Below are positions 1 through 11,198 of a stretch of DNA of 64,000 nucleotides, piece after piece (position 1 is the stretch's first letter; every line of letters begins with the position of its first letter). The position numbers and the translations under genes are program-made. The notes beneath the pieces were generated by a model that had not been told where the DNA came from, did no database searches, and was given only the letters and a program-made list of their open reading frames with translations. The stretch covers positions 124,001-188,000 of the forward strand of contig JADJMO010000001.1 of NCBI GenBank assembly GCA_016709545.1, written 5' to 3'. This DNA is from Myxococcales bacterium (GTDB lineage: Bacteria; Myxococcota_A; Polyangia; Polyangiales; JADJMO01).

Positions 1-1266
1 GCGACGCTCCAGCCCCGTGACGCCCGAGCGATAGCCGATCTGTTGCTCGTCGTGCAGCGAGTAGCGACGCCCGTAGCCGAGGGACCCGATGAAGCCGAGC
101 GTCTTGCCGCCGCTGAACTGATACGAGTCGCCCGCGGTCAAGCTCCCGGAGAAGTTCGGGCCCGAGAGCACCGGGTAGATCTTGCGCGGCTTCTGGCTCA
201 GCGACTCACCGTAGGCCTCCACCTCGCCGTCGGTCCCGCCCACCTTGTAGAGGTTCCGGATGTTGTTCGGCATCCGCCGCGCGCCGCTGTCCGAGCCCAG
301 CCAGTCGCCGTTGCTCCCCTGGTACGAGAGGCGATCCTTGAACGTCGTCAGGGAGTTGTACCCCATGGTGAACGACGTCGTGAGGAAGAACTGGGAGGGG
401 AACGTCCGCGTGGAGACGCGCACGCTGCCGCCCGCGAAGTCGCCCGGCATGTCCGGGAGGAAGGTCTTGTAGATGGTGACGTCCGACAGCACCGCGACCG
501 GGAAGATGTCGAGCGGGATGGCCTGCTGGTCCGGCTCGGGGCTGGGCAACGGCGTGCCGTTCAGGAGCGCGTTCGTGTAGCGGTCGCCGAGGCCGCGCAC
601 GTAGACGAACCGGCCGTCCACCACGCTCGCGCCGACCACGCGCTTGCTCGCCTCGGCCGCGTTGCGGTCCGGGGTCTTGGCGATCTCCTGCGCGCTCACC
701 GCGTCGCTGACCGTGCCCGCGTTCTTGCGGATCGTGAGCTGCGCGCCCGCGGTCGTGCGGTCGGGGTCGACCTCGACCACGATCTCCTCGACCGGCTTGG
801 CCGTGTCGAGGGGGAACTTCACGTCGAGCTTGGTGACCTTGCCGGCCGTGACGACGATGTTGTCGAACCGCTGGGTCTTGTAGCCCTCGTAGAAGCACCG
901 GATCACGTAGGTGCCGGGGGGGAGCTTCAGCGAGAACACGCCCTCGGCGTCGCTCACGGCCTTCTGCTTGGTGCCCACCACGGCGCACTGGCCGTCGATG
1001 ATCTCCTCGCCCGTGCCGGCGTCGGTCAGCTTGCCGGTCAGGACGCCCGTCTTCGCGTCGGGCTTCACGGCCGGCTCCGTCTCCTCGACGGGCACCTCCT
1101 CGGCGTCGTCGTCGCCCTTGGTCGAGGGCGCCGGCTTGGGCGCGCTCGTCGAGGGTGCGGCCGACGCGGAGGGCGCCGGCGAAGGGCTGGGGGCTGGGGC
1201 CTGGGCGAACGCGAACGTGGTGGTACCGACCACCAGCGACGGGATGAGCACTCCGACGCGGCGCAT
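1..1266 (-). CDS. TonB-dependent outer-membrane receptor, N-terminal part (3' end beyond window)
   Basis: An open frame runs from ATG at 1266 to base 1 without a stop, giving 422 residues of a longer protein. It begins with a signal peptide, then a Pro/Ala/Ser-rich stretch. A carboxypeptidase-regulatory-like beta-sandwich follows (about residues 65-150, with the GTYVIRCFYEGY-type strand), then a receptor plug (about 170-300) containing YVRGLGDRY and GDFAGGSVRVSTRTFP. The rest is the start of the 22-strand barrel. Such receptors import a ligand across the outer membrane using TonB and the proton motive force. It is the last gene of the TonB-ExbB-ExbD-ExbD operon, 66 bp behind exbD, so it is the likely client of that complex. 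The ligand cannot be inferred. Confidence 0.9.
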   Translation of the reverse strand, partial: MRRVGVLIPSLVVGTTTFAFAQAPAPSPSPAPSASAAPSTSAPKPAPSTKGDDDAEEVPVEETEPAVKPDAKTGVLTGKLTDAGTGEEIIDGQCAVVGTKQKAVSDAEGVFSLKLPPGTYVIRCFYEGYKTQRFDNIVVTAGKVTKLDVKFPLDTAKPVEEIVVEVDPDRTTAGAQLTIRKNAGTVSDAVSAQEIAKTPDRNAAEASKRVVGASVVDGRFVYVRGLGDRYTNALLNGTPLPSPEPDQQAIPLDIFPVAVLSDVTIYKTFLPDMPGDFAGGSVRVSTRTFPSQFFLTTSFTMGYNSLTTFKDRLSYQGSNGDWLGSDSGARRMPNNIRNLYKVGGTDGEVEAYGESLSQKPRKIYPVLSGPNFSGSLTAGDSYQFSGGKTLGFIGSLGYGRRYSLHDEQQIGYRSGVTGLERR

Positions 1267-1332
1267 GGATGGATCCCTCTCTCCGCCCCGGGCCCGGCCC
1301 GGGGTGTTTCACGACTGATCGATGCAGACTGG

Positions 1333-1761
1333 CTACGACTTCGGCTTCACGGTCAGGACGGCGATCGGCGCCGCGCCCCCCGCGCGGGCCACGTCCATCG
1401 CCTCCACCGCGGCGCCGAACGGGGCGTCTTCTTCCGCGGTGAAGAACAGCGTGTGGTCGCCGTTCTTGGCGGCGAACACGCGCTTGAGCTTCTCCTTGAG
1501 CTGATCCTTCGCGATCGGCTCGTTGTTCAGCTTCACGACCCCCGCCTTGTCGACCGAGAGGACGACGGGCTTGGCGTTGGGGTCGGGCTTGGCCTCCTTC
1601 TTCTCCTCGTTCTTCGGGAGGTTCACCCAGAACTGCTTGGTGAGCAGCGGCGTGACGACCATGAAGATGATGAGGAGGACGAGCACCACGTCGACCAGCG
1701 GCGTGATGTTCATCGCCGGCCGGACCTTGGCCTTCTTGGGGCCGCCGATGTCGATGCCCAT
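1333..1761 (-). CDS. exbD: ExbD/TolR-family biopolymer transport protein (second copy)
   Basis: 142 residues with the ExbD/TolR layout: a short basic N-terminus, one transmembrane helix (about residues 22-42) with the PLVDVVLVLL signature, and a periplasmic domain. Asp24 is the conserved intramembrane carboxylate that carries protons in this family. Only 1 bp separates it from the upstream exbD, so the two are translated together. Two different ExbD proteins beside one ExbB are common in Myxococcota and may form a mixed plug. The periplasmic region holds a Lys/Glu-rich segment around residues 50-62 that the first copy lacks. Confidence 0.93.
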   Translation of the reverse strand: MGIDIGGPKKAKVRPAMNITPLVDVVLVLLIIFMVVTPLLTKQFWVNLPKNEEKKEAKPDPNAKPVVLSVDKAGVVKLNNEPIAKDQLKEKLKRVFAAKNGDHTLFFTAEEDAPFGAAVEAMDVARAGGAAPIAVLTVKPKS

Positions 1762-1762
1762 C

Positions 1763-2245
1763 TCAGTTCCCTCCCGGCTTGGGGAGCTTGGCCCACTGGG
1801 CGCCGCTCGCGCCCTCGGGCTTCTCGCTGACCATGAGCGCGACCCCCTGGAAGCCGACCTTCTGGATCAGATCGAACAGCTCGCGCATCTTGCCGAACGT
1901 GTTGCGGTAGTCGCCCTTGAGGATGATGCGGCGGTCGGGGTGGGCGGCGTGCTCGCGCTCGAGGCGCGCCTTGAACGAGGCGGCGTCGGCGAACGACTCC
2001 TTCTCGTAGAAGTACCTCCCCGAGAGCGTGTAGGTGAGCACCACCGGATCGAGCTTGCTCTTGGCCTTGGGGTCCGGGTTGAAGATGGTCGGGAGCTCGA
2101 CCGCCTCTCCGGCCTCGAGCTGCGGGGTCACCACCATGAAGATGATGAGGAGCACCAGCACCACGTCGACCAGCGGCGTGATGTTGATGTCCGGGGCAGC
2201 CCCCCGCTTCTTCTTGCCCTTGCTCGCTTCGACGCTGACGCCCAC
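1763..2245 (-). CDS. exbD: ExbD/TolR-family biopolymer transport protein (first copy)
   Basis: 160 residues. A basic cytoplasmic N-terminus (KGKKKRG) is followed by NITPLVDVVLVLLIIFMVV, a single transmembrane helix with the family's proton-carrying Asp27. A periplasmic domain ends in a Pro/Gly-rich tail. It forms the rotor or plug of an ExbB pentamer that energises TonB. It lies 26 bp after exbB and 1 bp before the second exbD. TolR is the alternative name for this fold, but the TonB gene at the head of the operon and the receptor at its end favour the Exb role. Confidence 0.93.
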   Translation of the reverse strand: MGVSVEASKGKKKRGAAPDINITPLVDVVLVLLIIFMVVTPQLEAGEAVELPTIFNPDPKAKSKLDPVVLTYTLSGRYFYEKESFADAASFKARLEREHAAHPDRRIILKGDYRNTFGKMRELFDLIQKVGFQGVALMVSEKPEGASGAQWAKLPKPGGN

Positions 2246-2271
2246 GGGAACCTCCTCGCCTCGTCTCGGTC

Positions 2272-2985
2272 TCAGGCGGCCGCGCGGCCGGAGTCGACCG
2301 CGGCGTCGTCGTCGCGGTGGTTGCGCTCGACCTCGTCGAGGAACTCGCCGTTGGCGTTGGTGAGATCGAGCTCGATGGCCTCGACCTTGCCGTTGAGCCA
2401 GTTGAAGAAGCCCACGGAGGGGATGGCGACGATGAGGCCGAAGGCGGTCTCGATGAGCGCCTCGGCGATGCCCGCGCTGACCGCGCCGAGGCCGGCCGAG
2501 CCGCTCGCGCCGATCTTGGCGAACGCGCCGAGGATGCCGAGCACCGTGCCGAGCAGCCCGACGAACGGGGCCAGCGAGCCGACCGAGGCGAGGAGCGACA
2601 TGCCGCGGCGGAGCTCGAGGCTGATCACCTCGGCCCGGCGCGCCATCTCGCGCTTGGCGGCCTCGATGGGGCCCAGGTTGTCGTGGCCGGGGCTGATGGT
2701 GTGGTCGAGGTACTTGGCCGCGCCCGCGTGGACGAGGCGCGCGAGCGGGCTCGTCGGGTGCGCGGCGGCCAGCTTGGCGACGCCCTCGATGTCGTGCTTG
2801 GCGAGGACCGCGCGCACCTTCTCGGCGAACAGCTTCGACTCCGCGCTCGTGCGGGTGAGGAAGAGCAGCCGCTCGATGACCACGCCGATCGCCCCGAGCG
2901 CCATCAGCGCGAGGCAGCTCGCGACGACGCGCGAGAGAAACGGCATGTCCTTCCAGATGTGGACGAGATTCAGCTCCATCTTCAT
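2272..2985 (-). CDS. exbB: MotA/TolQ/ExbB proton-channel protein
   Basis: 237 residues with three predicted transmembrane helices: near residues 18-38 (CLALMALGAIGVVIERLL), and a pair around 130-155 and 175-200. The conserved central region carries LASVGSLAPFVGLLGTVLG, typical of ExbB/TolQ, and EALIETAFGLIVAIPSV. The protein makes the stator pentamer of the TonB motor in the inner membrane. It sits 13 bp after tonB and 26 bp before exbD. The C-terminus ends in an Asp-rich then Ala-rich tail (RDDDAAVDSGRAAA). Confidence 0.93.
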   Translation of the reverse strand: MKMELNLVHIWKDMPFLSRVVASCLALMALGAIGVVIERLLFLTRTSAESKLFAEKVRAVLAKHDIEGVAKLAAAHPTSPLARLVHAGAAKYLDHTISPGHDNLGPIEAAKREMARRAEVISLELRRGMSLLASVGSLAPFVGLLGTVLGILGAFAKIGASGSAGLGAVSAGIAEALIETAFGLIVAIPSVGFFNWLNGKVEAIELDLTNANGEFLDEVERNHRDDDAAVDSGRAAA

Positions 2986-2998
2986 TGCTCCTGGCGAA

Positions 2999-3804
2999 TC
3001 ACTGAGTCTTGATCGTGAACGGGATCTTCCGCACGATCGTGGTCTTGAACGCGGTGCCGTCTTCGTGCTTGGCGGGGGTGAACTTCCACTTCTTCACCGT
3101 CTCCAGCACCACGGCGTCGAACGTCGGGTCGCTCTTGACGATCTTCACGTCGGTGACGTCCCCGTTCTCGTCGATGGTGATGCGCACGGTCACCGCGCCG
3201 GTCGTGCCCGCGGCGCGTGCGGCCTCGGGGTAGGGCGGCTTCACGTAGCCGGTGAGCTTCGGCGGCACGTCCGTCTCCGAGACCAGCGTGGCCTTCGGGG
3301 GCGGCGGCGGCGGGGGTGGGGTCGTGGCCGTCGGCGGGGCGGGGGAGGTGGAGGCGTGGTCGCGATGGCGGCGGTGGCCGTTCCCGTGCCGCCGGCGGCG
3401 CCGCCCGGATCTCCCGAGTGCGAGCCCCCCGCGATGCCCTTGTCCTTGGAAGGGTCGGCCTCGTCGAGCTTGTCCTTGGGGATCTCCGTCGGCACCGGCG
3501 GCGGGGGCGGCGGCGGTTCGCTGCTCACCTTCACGCTCTCCGGCACGAGGACCGGCGCGGCCGCGGGGGGCTCGGGCTCCTTGGGCTTCTCGGGCTCCTT
3601 CTCCTCCGGGATCTCCTCGACGAACTTCACGTCGGTGAGGTCCTCGAGCTTGGGCGGAGGCGGCGCCTTGGCGTTCACCCGCTGGCCCACCGCTGCGATG
3701 CCCACGAGGATGCACGCGCCGGCGGCGACGCACTGGGAGAGCCGCAGCCGGTACGCCGCGTTCACCGTCTTTTCGACGAAGGCCTCGAATGCCACGGCGC
3801 GCAA
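2999..3804 (-). CDS. tonB: TonB energy transducer (one-base frameshift in the proline-rich linker)
   Basis: The start frame (ATG 3804) gives a cytoplasmic N-terminus, one transmembrane helix (LSQCVAAGACILVGIAAVG) and a Glu/Pro/Lys-rich periplasmic spacer. That frame then turns into an Arg-rich nonsense tail. The neighbouring frame supplies the missing TonB C-terminal domain: PPKLTGYVKPPYPEAARAAG, then VRITIDENGDV, then VKKWKFTPAK and a stop at 2999. The two halves join in the G-run region 3336-3345 (plus strand) if one C is restored to the coding strand. An indel in the assembly is more likely than a real break, because the downstream domain is intact. It heads the operon that also carries exbB, two exbD genes and a receptor. 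Direct repeats at 3889-3915 lie upstream. Confidence 0.85.
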
Positions 3805-3888
3805 GAAACCACGACCAAGTGACGCGACCGCATCACGATTGCGACGATTGAGTGACCGCGCGGGCTCCGGGACGGATCTCGCGCGCGG

Positions 3889-3915
3889 CTCACTCGTTCG
3901 TCACCCGCGCGTCAC
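3889..3915 (+). promoter_or_regulatory. Triple 11-bp direct repeat (C/G)TCAC-N6, candidate response-regulator site
   Basis: Three half-sites CTCAC, GTCAC and GTCAC start at 3889, 3900 and 3911, exactly 11 bp apart. A weaker CTCGC at 3878 is in phase. The spacing of one helical turn is what OmpR/PhoB-family regulators bind. The array lies 85-111 bp upstream of the tonB start codon and just beyond the 3' end of the response-regulator gene. Binding is inferred only. Confidence 0.5.
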
Positions 3916-3980
3916 TTCCCACAGTGCGCCCCGACACCCATCGCGGGGACATACTGCCAACCACTGCCACGGTCGAGGTG

Positions 3981-4685
3981 TCAGTTGCTCTCGGGCTCGT
4001 CGGGCGTGCCGACGAACCGGTACCCGATGCCGCGCACGGTGCGGATGTAGCTCGCGGCGGCGCCCAGCTTCTCGCGGAGGCGCTTGACGTGGGTGTCGAC
4101 CGTGCGGCTGTCGAGCCGCGCCGACAGCTGCCACACGTCGACCAGCAGCATGTCGCGGCTCTGGGTGCGGTTGCGCCGCTCGAGCAGGGTGGTGAGGAGC
4201 CGGAACTCGAGGGCGGTGAGGTGCACCTCTTGCTCCTCGACGAACACCCGGTGGGCGCCCCGGTCGACCCGCAGCACGCCGAACTCGATCTGGTCCTCGC
4301 GCATGGGCGGGGGCTCGGTGCGTCGCAGGATGCTGCGGACCCGCAGCACGAGCTCGCGCACGGCGAACGGCTTGACGAGGTAGTCGTCCGCGCCGAGCTC
4401 GAGGCCGACGATGCGATCGACCTCCTCGCTGCGCGCGGAGGCGATCAGCACGGGCAGGTCACGGAGGGGGCCCTGCGCCCGGATCCAACGGCAGACGTCG
4501 AGGCCGCTGCCGTCGGGCAGCATGAGGTCGAGGATGACGAGGTCGTAGCGACGGGCGCCGAGCTCGTGACGGGCGCCGGCCACGGTGTCGACGCGGGCCG
4601 TCTCGAAGCCGTCGGCCCGGAGGTTGTAGGACATCACGCTCGCGAGGTCCTGCTCGTCCTCCACGATGAGTACGCGGGGAGCCAT
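3981..4685 (-). CDS. OmpR/PhoB-family response regulator
   Basis: 234 residues. The receiver domain (1-120) has the acidic pocket D10/E11, the phospho-acceptor Asp53 in ILDLMLPDG and Lys in the LVKPF motif. The C-terminal winged-helix DNA-binding domain (about 135-228) contains LTALEFRLLTTL, the recognition helix RTVDTHVKRLREKLG and the wing IRTVRGIGYRF. No histidine kinase is adjacent, so its sensor is elsewhere or it is an orphan. Divergent hppA starts 286 bp away. An 11-bp direct repeat at 4708-4723, 23 bp upstream of its start codon, suggests self-control. Whether it answers to phosphate, as PhoB does, is not shown by the sequence. Confidence 0.93.
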   Translation of the reverse strand: MAPRVLIVEDEQDLASVMSYNLRADGFETARVDTVAGARHELGARRYDLVILDLMLPDGSGLDVCRWIRAQGPLRDLPVLIASARSEEVDRIVGLELGADDYLVKPFAVRELVLRVRSILRRTEPPPMREDQIEFGVLRVDRGAHRVFVEEQEVHLTALEFRLLTTLLERRNRTQSRDMLLVDVWQLSARLDSRTVDTHVKRLREKLGAAASYIRTVRGIGYRFVGTPDEPESN

Positions 4686-4707
4686 GAGGCGACCCTATGC
4701 GTACGCA

Positions 4708-4723
4708 GTGACGCAGGCGTGAC
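4708..4723 (-). promoter_or_regulatory. GTCAC-N6-GTCAC direct repeat between response regulator and hppA
   Basis: On the plus strand GTGAC occurs at 4708 and again at 4719, which reads GTCAC-GCCTGC-GTCAC on the minus strand. The repeat unit is 11 bp, as at 3889-3915 and 35778-35793. It sits 23-38 bp upstream of the response-regulator start. It is about 250 bp before hppA, in a 286-bp divergent region that shows no other clear structure. Confidence 0.45.
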
Positions 4724-4971
4724 GATGGCGCCAACTTCCCGCAAGAGGTGACAGGCAGGCCACGAAAGGACGACACCATTCCGGTCACCTGAACGGCTGA
4801 CCCTCGCGTTCCAGGCGGGCCCCTCGACGGCCAGGTCGACCCCGTGCTATGGGCCGCCCCGCACGCGAGGCGTGCTGAAGCGTCTGCACCCCTATTTCCA
4901 AGGGTGAGGCGGCCAACCCCTCGAGCTTTCGCCGGTCCATTTCCCGCGTTTCTCCAGGAGAGATTTCCCTC

Positions 4972-7506
<2,535 letters not shown>

Positions 7507-7545
7507 TCGGTCCCTGACTGCAGAGGGCGTCCGCGCCCGCACCAA

Positions 7546-7579
7546 GCCGGAATCACCCGATTCCGGCTTCGGTCTTTTT
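7546..7579 (+). terminator. Rho-independent terminator after hppA
   Basis: A perfect 9-bp stem, GCCGGAATC (7546-7554) and GATTCCGGC (7559-7567), with a 4-base loop, is followed by TTCGGTCTTTTT. It lies 40 bp after the hppA stop and before the pyrophosphatase-like gene, so the second gene needs its own promoter or read-through. Confidence 0.9.
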
Positions 7580-7653
7580 GTGGCCTGCGCGCGACCCGCT
7601 GAACATGCGAGCGGTTGCCCGCCCAGCCCGTCCGGGGCAAAAGGCAGCCCTCC

Positions 7654-9171
7654 ATGGACAAGCTGGCCGTGGCCGTGGGCCTTCTCGGGCTCGCCGCGAC
7701 CCTAGCGGTCCTCGTGCTGCATGCCGAGCGCTCGGCGTTCGAGCAGCGGCCGGTGGTCTTTCGTCGGCTCCGTGCGTCCACCTGGCGGGCCGCGGTGGCG
7801 CTCGGCCTGGCGACGGCCGGCTTCGTCGCGACCCGCCTCGCGCGCCACCCCGGGTCGCGGGCGCGGGTCCTCGCGCTCTTCGGGGCGATGGCCTTCGGGG
7901 TCGCGAGCGCGACCCTCGCCGACCTGGTCCGGGGCGAGCCCGCGACCGCTTCCCGCGCGACGCGGGCCCGTCTCGCCGTCGCGCTCGGCACCGTCGGTCG
8001 CGCAGTGGCGCTGCTGCTGGCGCTCGCGCTGGTGGCGCTCACCCTCGAGGGCGACGGCCTCGCGCGCCTGCCCGCGGTCCTCGCCGCGTTCGTGCTCGGC
8101 GCGGCGCTGGTCGCGGTGCTCGGCGTCACCCAGGCGCCGTTCGGCGCCGAGACGCTCGCGGCGACCGTGGTGTCCGCCGCGGTGGCCGCCAAGAACGAGG
8201 CCGCCCTGCGCGCCCTCGGGGTCGACCCGCTCGGCGTCGCCCTCTTGCCGGTCGTCGTGCAGGCGCTCGCGTCGCTGGCGGGCCTCGCCGTCGCGATGGC
8301 CATCACCGAGGGGCCCGACGACGAGCCCGGGGACGCGGAGTCGCGCGGCCTCGTCGTGACGTTGCTGCTGGTGGTGCTCGGCGTCGTCGCGGTGTGCGGC
8401 TGGTGGCTGCGCGTCCCCGCGTGGGGCTTCGTCGCGATCGCGGGCACCCTCGGCGTGCTCGCCGCGTGGGGCACCCTGATCGCGTTCCGTTACTACCAGA
8501 GCACCGGGTATCGCCCGACCCGCGACGTCGTCGCCGCCAAGGGGCGCGAGCGCTTCCTCGCCGCGCTCACCGTCGGTCTCGAGGCGGCCATGGTGGTGAC
8601 GGGCCTCGGCACGTTCGTCCTCGTCGCGGCGCACGCGTGTGGTGACGCGCTCCCGCTCGCGCGCGGCGGGAACCTCGGCGCCGCCACCGCGGTGGCCGCG
8701 CTCGCCGGTACGCGCGCGTTCGTCGAAGGGGCGCCCCCGGGCGACGCGGCCGACGAGCGCCCCGCGGCCCACGGCCTCGTGCTCGGTGGGCTCTCCGCGT
8801 TCCTCCTGCTCGAGAGCGCGGGGGAGCTCGAGCTCGCGTCGGACGCAGCCTTCGACGGCGCGCTCGGCGCGGCGATCGTCGGCGCGCTCGTGGTGGCCGC
8901 GTGGGCGGCGCTGCGGGTGCGCGCCCAGTTCACCGCGGCGCTCGTGCTCGCGGTCCCCCTCGCGGTGACCCTCGCGCTCAAGGGGCGTGGCGAGCCGCTG
9001 CTCGTGATGGCGATGGTCGCGACGGTGGTCGGCGTGGCGATCTCGTCGGTGCTGTTCCGCCTCGCGACGCCGGACGAGCCGCGTCGCCCTGGCCTGTTCG
9101 CGGCCGCGACGCAGCTGCCCCACCTCGTGCTCGCGCTCGCCGCGCTGCCCGCGCGGCGCTGCCGATGCTGA
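7654..9171 (+). CDS. Multi-pass membrane protein resembling a catalytically dead pyrophosphatase paralog
   Basis: 505 residues if the MDKLAVAVGLLGL start is used (an ATG at 7615 is also open). It is almost entirely hydrophobic, with about 12-14 helices. Residues near 280-305 read YYQSTGYRPTRDVVAAK and then LTVGLEAAM, which matches the EYYTST-YRPVR-IA-AS...GLA-GLEST segment of membrane pyrophosphatases. The stretch before it (ALRALGVDPLGVALLPVV...LAGLAVAMAIT) also fits the helix preceding that motif. None of the pyrophosphate/Mg-binding Asp motifs of HppA can be found. The gene follows hppA and its terminator. I infer a degenerate partner or regulator of HppA; an unrelated membrane protein remains possible. 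The end may be frameshifted near 9155: the next frame gives ALPMLTVR and a stop at 9182. Confidence 0.6.
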   Translation: MDKLAVAVGLLGLAATLAVLVLHAERSAFEQRPVVFRRLRASTWRAAVALGLATAGFVATRLARHPGSRARVLALFGAMAFGVASATLADLVRGEPATASRATRARLAVALGTVGRAVALLLALALVALTLEGDGLARLPAVLAAFVLGAALVAVLGVTQAPFGAETLAATVVSAAVAAKNEAALRALGVDPLGVALLPVVVQALASLAGLAVAMAITEGPDDEPGDAESRGLVVTLLLVVLGVVAVCGWWLRVPAWGFVAIAGTLGVLAAWGTLIAFRYYQSTGYRPTRDVVAAKGRERFLAALTVGLEAAMVVTGLGTFVLVAAHACGDALPLARGGNLGAATAVAALAGTRAFVEGAPPGDAADERPAAHGLVLGGLSAFLLLESAGELELASDAAFDGALGAAIVGALVVAAWAALRVRAQFTAALVLAVPLAVTLALKGRGEPLLVMAMVATVVGVAISSVLFRLATPDEPRRPGLFAAATQLPHLVLALAALPARRCRC

Positions 9172-9178
9172 CGGTGCG

Positions 9179-10342
9179 CTAGTAACCCTTCTTGGCGACC
9201 CAGGTGTCCCCGGAGAGGAGCTCGCGCTTGCTCTGGGTGACGAGGCAGGTGGCGGAGTCCTTGCGCACGCGGATGACGCGGATCTCGGCGACCACCTCCT
9301 CCGGGTAGTCGTCGGACTTGTCCTTCTTCGTGCTCTCGATGTCGGCGGGGCCGTCGGTGCTGAGCTTCACCTTGGAGGCGCCGAGCGCGCCCGCGCTCGA
9401 GAGCTCCTCCTGCCAGGGGTCGCCCTTGCGCACCACGAACAGGCGGTTGCCCGGCTTGAGGCCCGCGGTCTCGCCCTTGTCGATGAGGACCACCTGCTGG
9501 CCGCCGTACATCTGGTTCGGGCGCACCGACTCGAGCAGCGACCCGCGCAGATCGACCTGGTTGGTCGACGGCGGCACGATGTCGAGCTTGCGCTCCACGG
9601 GGGCCACCTTGGCGCCGCGCTCGATGACGTCGTTCGACGAGGTGATGACGCCCTCGGCGAGGCGGGTCTTCTTGTCGATGAAGTCGATCTTCACGGTGCC
9701 GAGGATCTCGACCACGTAGCCGACGTTCTCCTTGCCGTTCTTGACCGGGCGGCTGACCGTGTAGACGGTGAGGGTGTCGCCGGCGAACGTGTCCTTGGCC
9801 TGCTGCTCGCCGAGGCGCACGTACACGCGGTCGAGCGTGGTGAGGAGCATCTTGTCCTCGGGGCTCCCCGTGATCTCGCCGACGTTCTCGACCTTGTCGT
9901 CGTAGACGTAGCCGATGTTGTTGAGGAACACCGTCCCGCCGGGCACGAGCTTGGGCTTGAGGGCGCTGCCCGCCTTGAGGCTCGCGTTGCCGGGCGTGAT
10001 GCTCACGTAGCCGACGGCGTCCTTCTTCAGCTTCACCTGCTGCCCGGGGTAGATCCAGTGCGGGTTGACGATGTCGGCGTTGTAGGACCAGACGCGCGGC
10101 CAGTTCCACGGGTTGCCGAAGTACGTGTCGCAGATGTCCCAGAGCGTGTCGCCCTTCTTGACCGAGTGGGTCGGGGGGACCAGCTTGGTCGAGCCCTTGC
10201 CAGTGTCGGTGCCGAGGGAGATCGTGCCCTGCGGGGGCTTGCCGACCTTCACGTCGGCCTCTGCGCGCTCGCCGAAGGTGGCGGCGGCGATCGTGAGGAG
10301 CGCGAGGGCGAGCTGCCGCGAGCGGCCGAACAGGCGGTTCAT
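9179..10342 (-). CDS. Secreted LysM-domain protein
   Basis: 387 residues from ATG 10342, which overlaps the stop of the upstream TPR gene (ATGA). A signal peptide is followed by a LysM domain (about residues 55-110) with HSVKKGDTLWDICDTYFGNPW at its start and WIYPGQQVKL at its end. LysM binds peptidoglycan glycan chains. The remaining ~270 residues are beta-rich, with no catalytic motif I recognise. They include GDTLTVYTVSRPV and LKPGNRLFVVRKGD, which recall the LysM-plus-barrel proteins common in Myxococcota. It probably works at the cell wall with the co-translated TPR lipoprotein. Confidence 0.88.
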   Translation of the reverse strand: MNRLFGRSRQLALALLTIAAATFGERAEADVKVGKPPQGTISLGTDTGKGSTKLVPPTHSVKKGDTLWDICDTYFGNPWNWPRVWSYNADIVNPHWIYPGQQVKLKKDAVGYVSITPGNASLKAGSALKPKLVPGGTVFLNNIGYVYDDKVENVGEITGSPEDKMLLTTLDRVYVRLGEQQAKDTFAGDTLTVYTVSRPVKNGKENVGYVVEILGTVKIDFIDKKTRLAEGVITSSNDVIERGAKVAPVERKLDIVPPSTNQVDLRGSLLESVRPNQMYGGQQVVLIDKGETAGLKPGNRLFVVRKGDPWQEELSSAGALGASKVKLSTDGPADIESTKKDKSDDYPEEVVAEIRVIRVRKDSATCLVTQSKRELLSGDTWVAKKGY

Positions 10343-11145
10343 TGGGCGTCCTCCGAGGGGATCTTCTTGGCGGCGTCGGAGCCCGGGTGCTCCTTGCGCA
10401 AGCGGTCGAATGCGGCCTTGGCCTTGCCCGGCGCGCCGAGCTTCTTGTGGGCGAGGCCGGCCTCTAGCAGCGAGTCGGCGGCCTTGGTGTGCGCGGGGAA
10501 GCGCGCGACGACGGCCTCGAACTGCCCGATGGCGCCGGCGGTGTCGCCCTGCGCGGCGTAGCAACGGCCCCGCCAGTACATCGCGTTGGGCACGTACGGG
10601 TGGTCGGGGTACTTCACGATGAAGCCGGCGAGCGCCTCGAGGCCGGCCTTGTACTTCTTGGCCTTCACGAGCCCGTAGGCAGAGTCGTATTCGGCGCTCG
10701 CGGCGGCGACCGGCGACTTGTTGACCTTCTTCTTGGCGCCGGGCCCCTCGTCCGGGTCGTTCTGCTCGATGCCGTTGGGGCCGATCTTCAGGAGGGGGCG
10801 CGGCGCGTCGTCGTCCTCGGGGGTGGCGACGGTGGTCGGCGTGGTGGGGGGCGAGCCTGCCGCCGAGGCCGGGTCGAGCTTGACGACCTTGAGCTTGGGC
10901 TCGCTCGACGCCTCGGTGATCTTGGGCTCGGCCTTGAGCTCGGCCTTGGCGACGTCGTCCTTGTGGACGGTCTCGCGCGACTCGAGCTCCCCGACCTTGC
11001 GCTTGAGGTCCTTGTTCTCGTTCTCGAGGCGAACGACGTTGGCCTGGAGGGTCTGGACCTCCTTGAGGCTCGCGCCGCACCCACCAGCGGCGAACGAGGC
11101 GGCCAGCAGGGGCAACCCGAGCACGAGACTTCCACTCCGGCGCAT
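10339..11145 (-). CDS. TPR lipoprotein, CpoB/YbgF-like
   Basis: 268 residues. The signal peptide ends in a lipobox-like AGGC, so it is a probable lipoprotein. A short coiled coil (residues 28-60, VQTLQANVVRLENENKDLKR) is followed by a disordered Pro/Thr-rich stretch. C-terminal tetratricopeptide repeats (about 150-265) start with EYDSAYGLVKAKKYKAGLEAL. A coiled coil plus TPR in the periplasm is the layout of CpoB/YbgF, which coordinates peptidoglycan synthesis with outer-membrane constriction. It overlaps the LysM gene by 4 bp. No pal or tolB gene is next to it, so the CpoB role is an inference from domain layout. Confidence 0.82.
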   Translation of the reverse strand: MRRSGSLVLGLPLLAASFAAGGCGASLKEVQTLQANVVRLENENKDLKRKVGELESRETVHKDDVAKAELKAEPKITEASSEPKLKVVKLDPASAAGSPPTTPTTVATPEDDDAPRPLLKIGPNGIEQNDPDEGPGAKKKVNKSPVAAASAEYDSAYGLVKAKKYKAGLEALAGFIVKYPDHPYVPNAMYWRGRCYAAQGDTAGAIGQFEAVVARFPAHTKAADSLLEAGLAHKKLGAPGKAKAAFDRLRKEHPGSDAAKKIPSEDAQ

Positions 11146-11198
11146 GGTGAGGGATCGTACGAGCCGAAAAGGCGCTGGGCCAACTCGGCGACGAAACC

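Noticed and set aside
3336..3345. Programmed -1 frameshift in tonB
   Set aside because: There is no X-XXY-YYZ slippery heptamer in frame, and several unrelated genes show the same homopolymer problem.
4708..4752. A third GTGAC at 4748 as part of the direct repeat
   Set aside because: It is 29 bp from the second half-site, out of phase with the 11-bp period.
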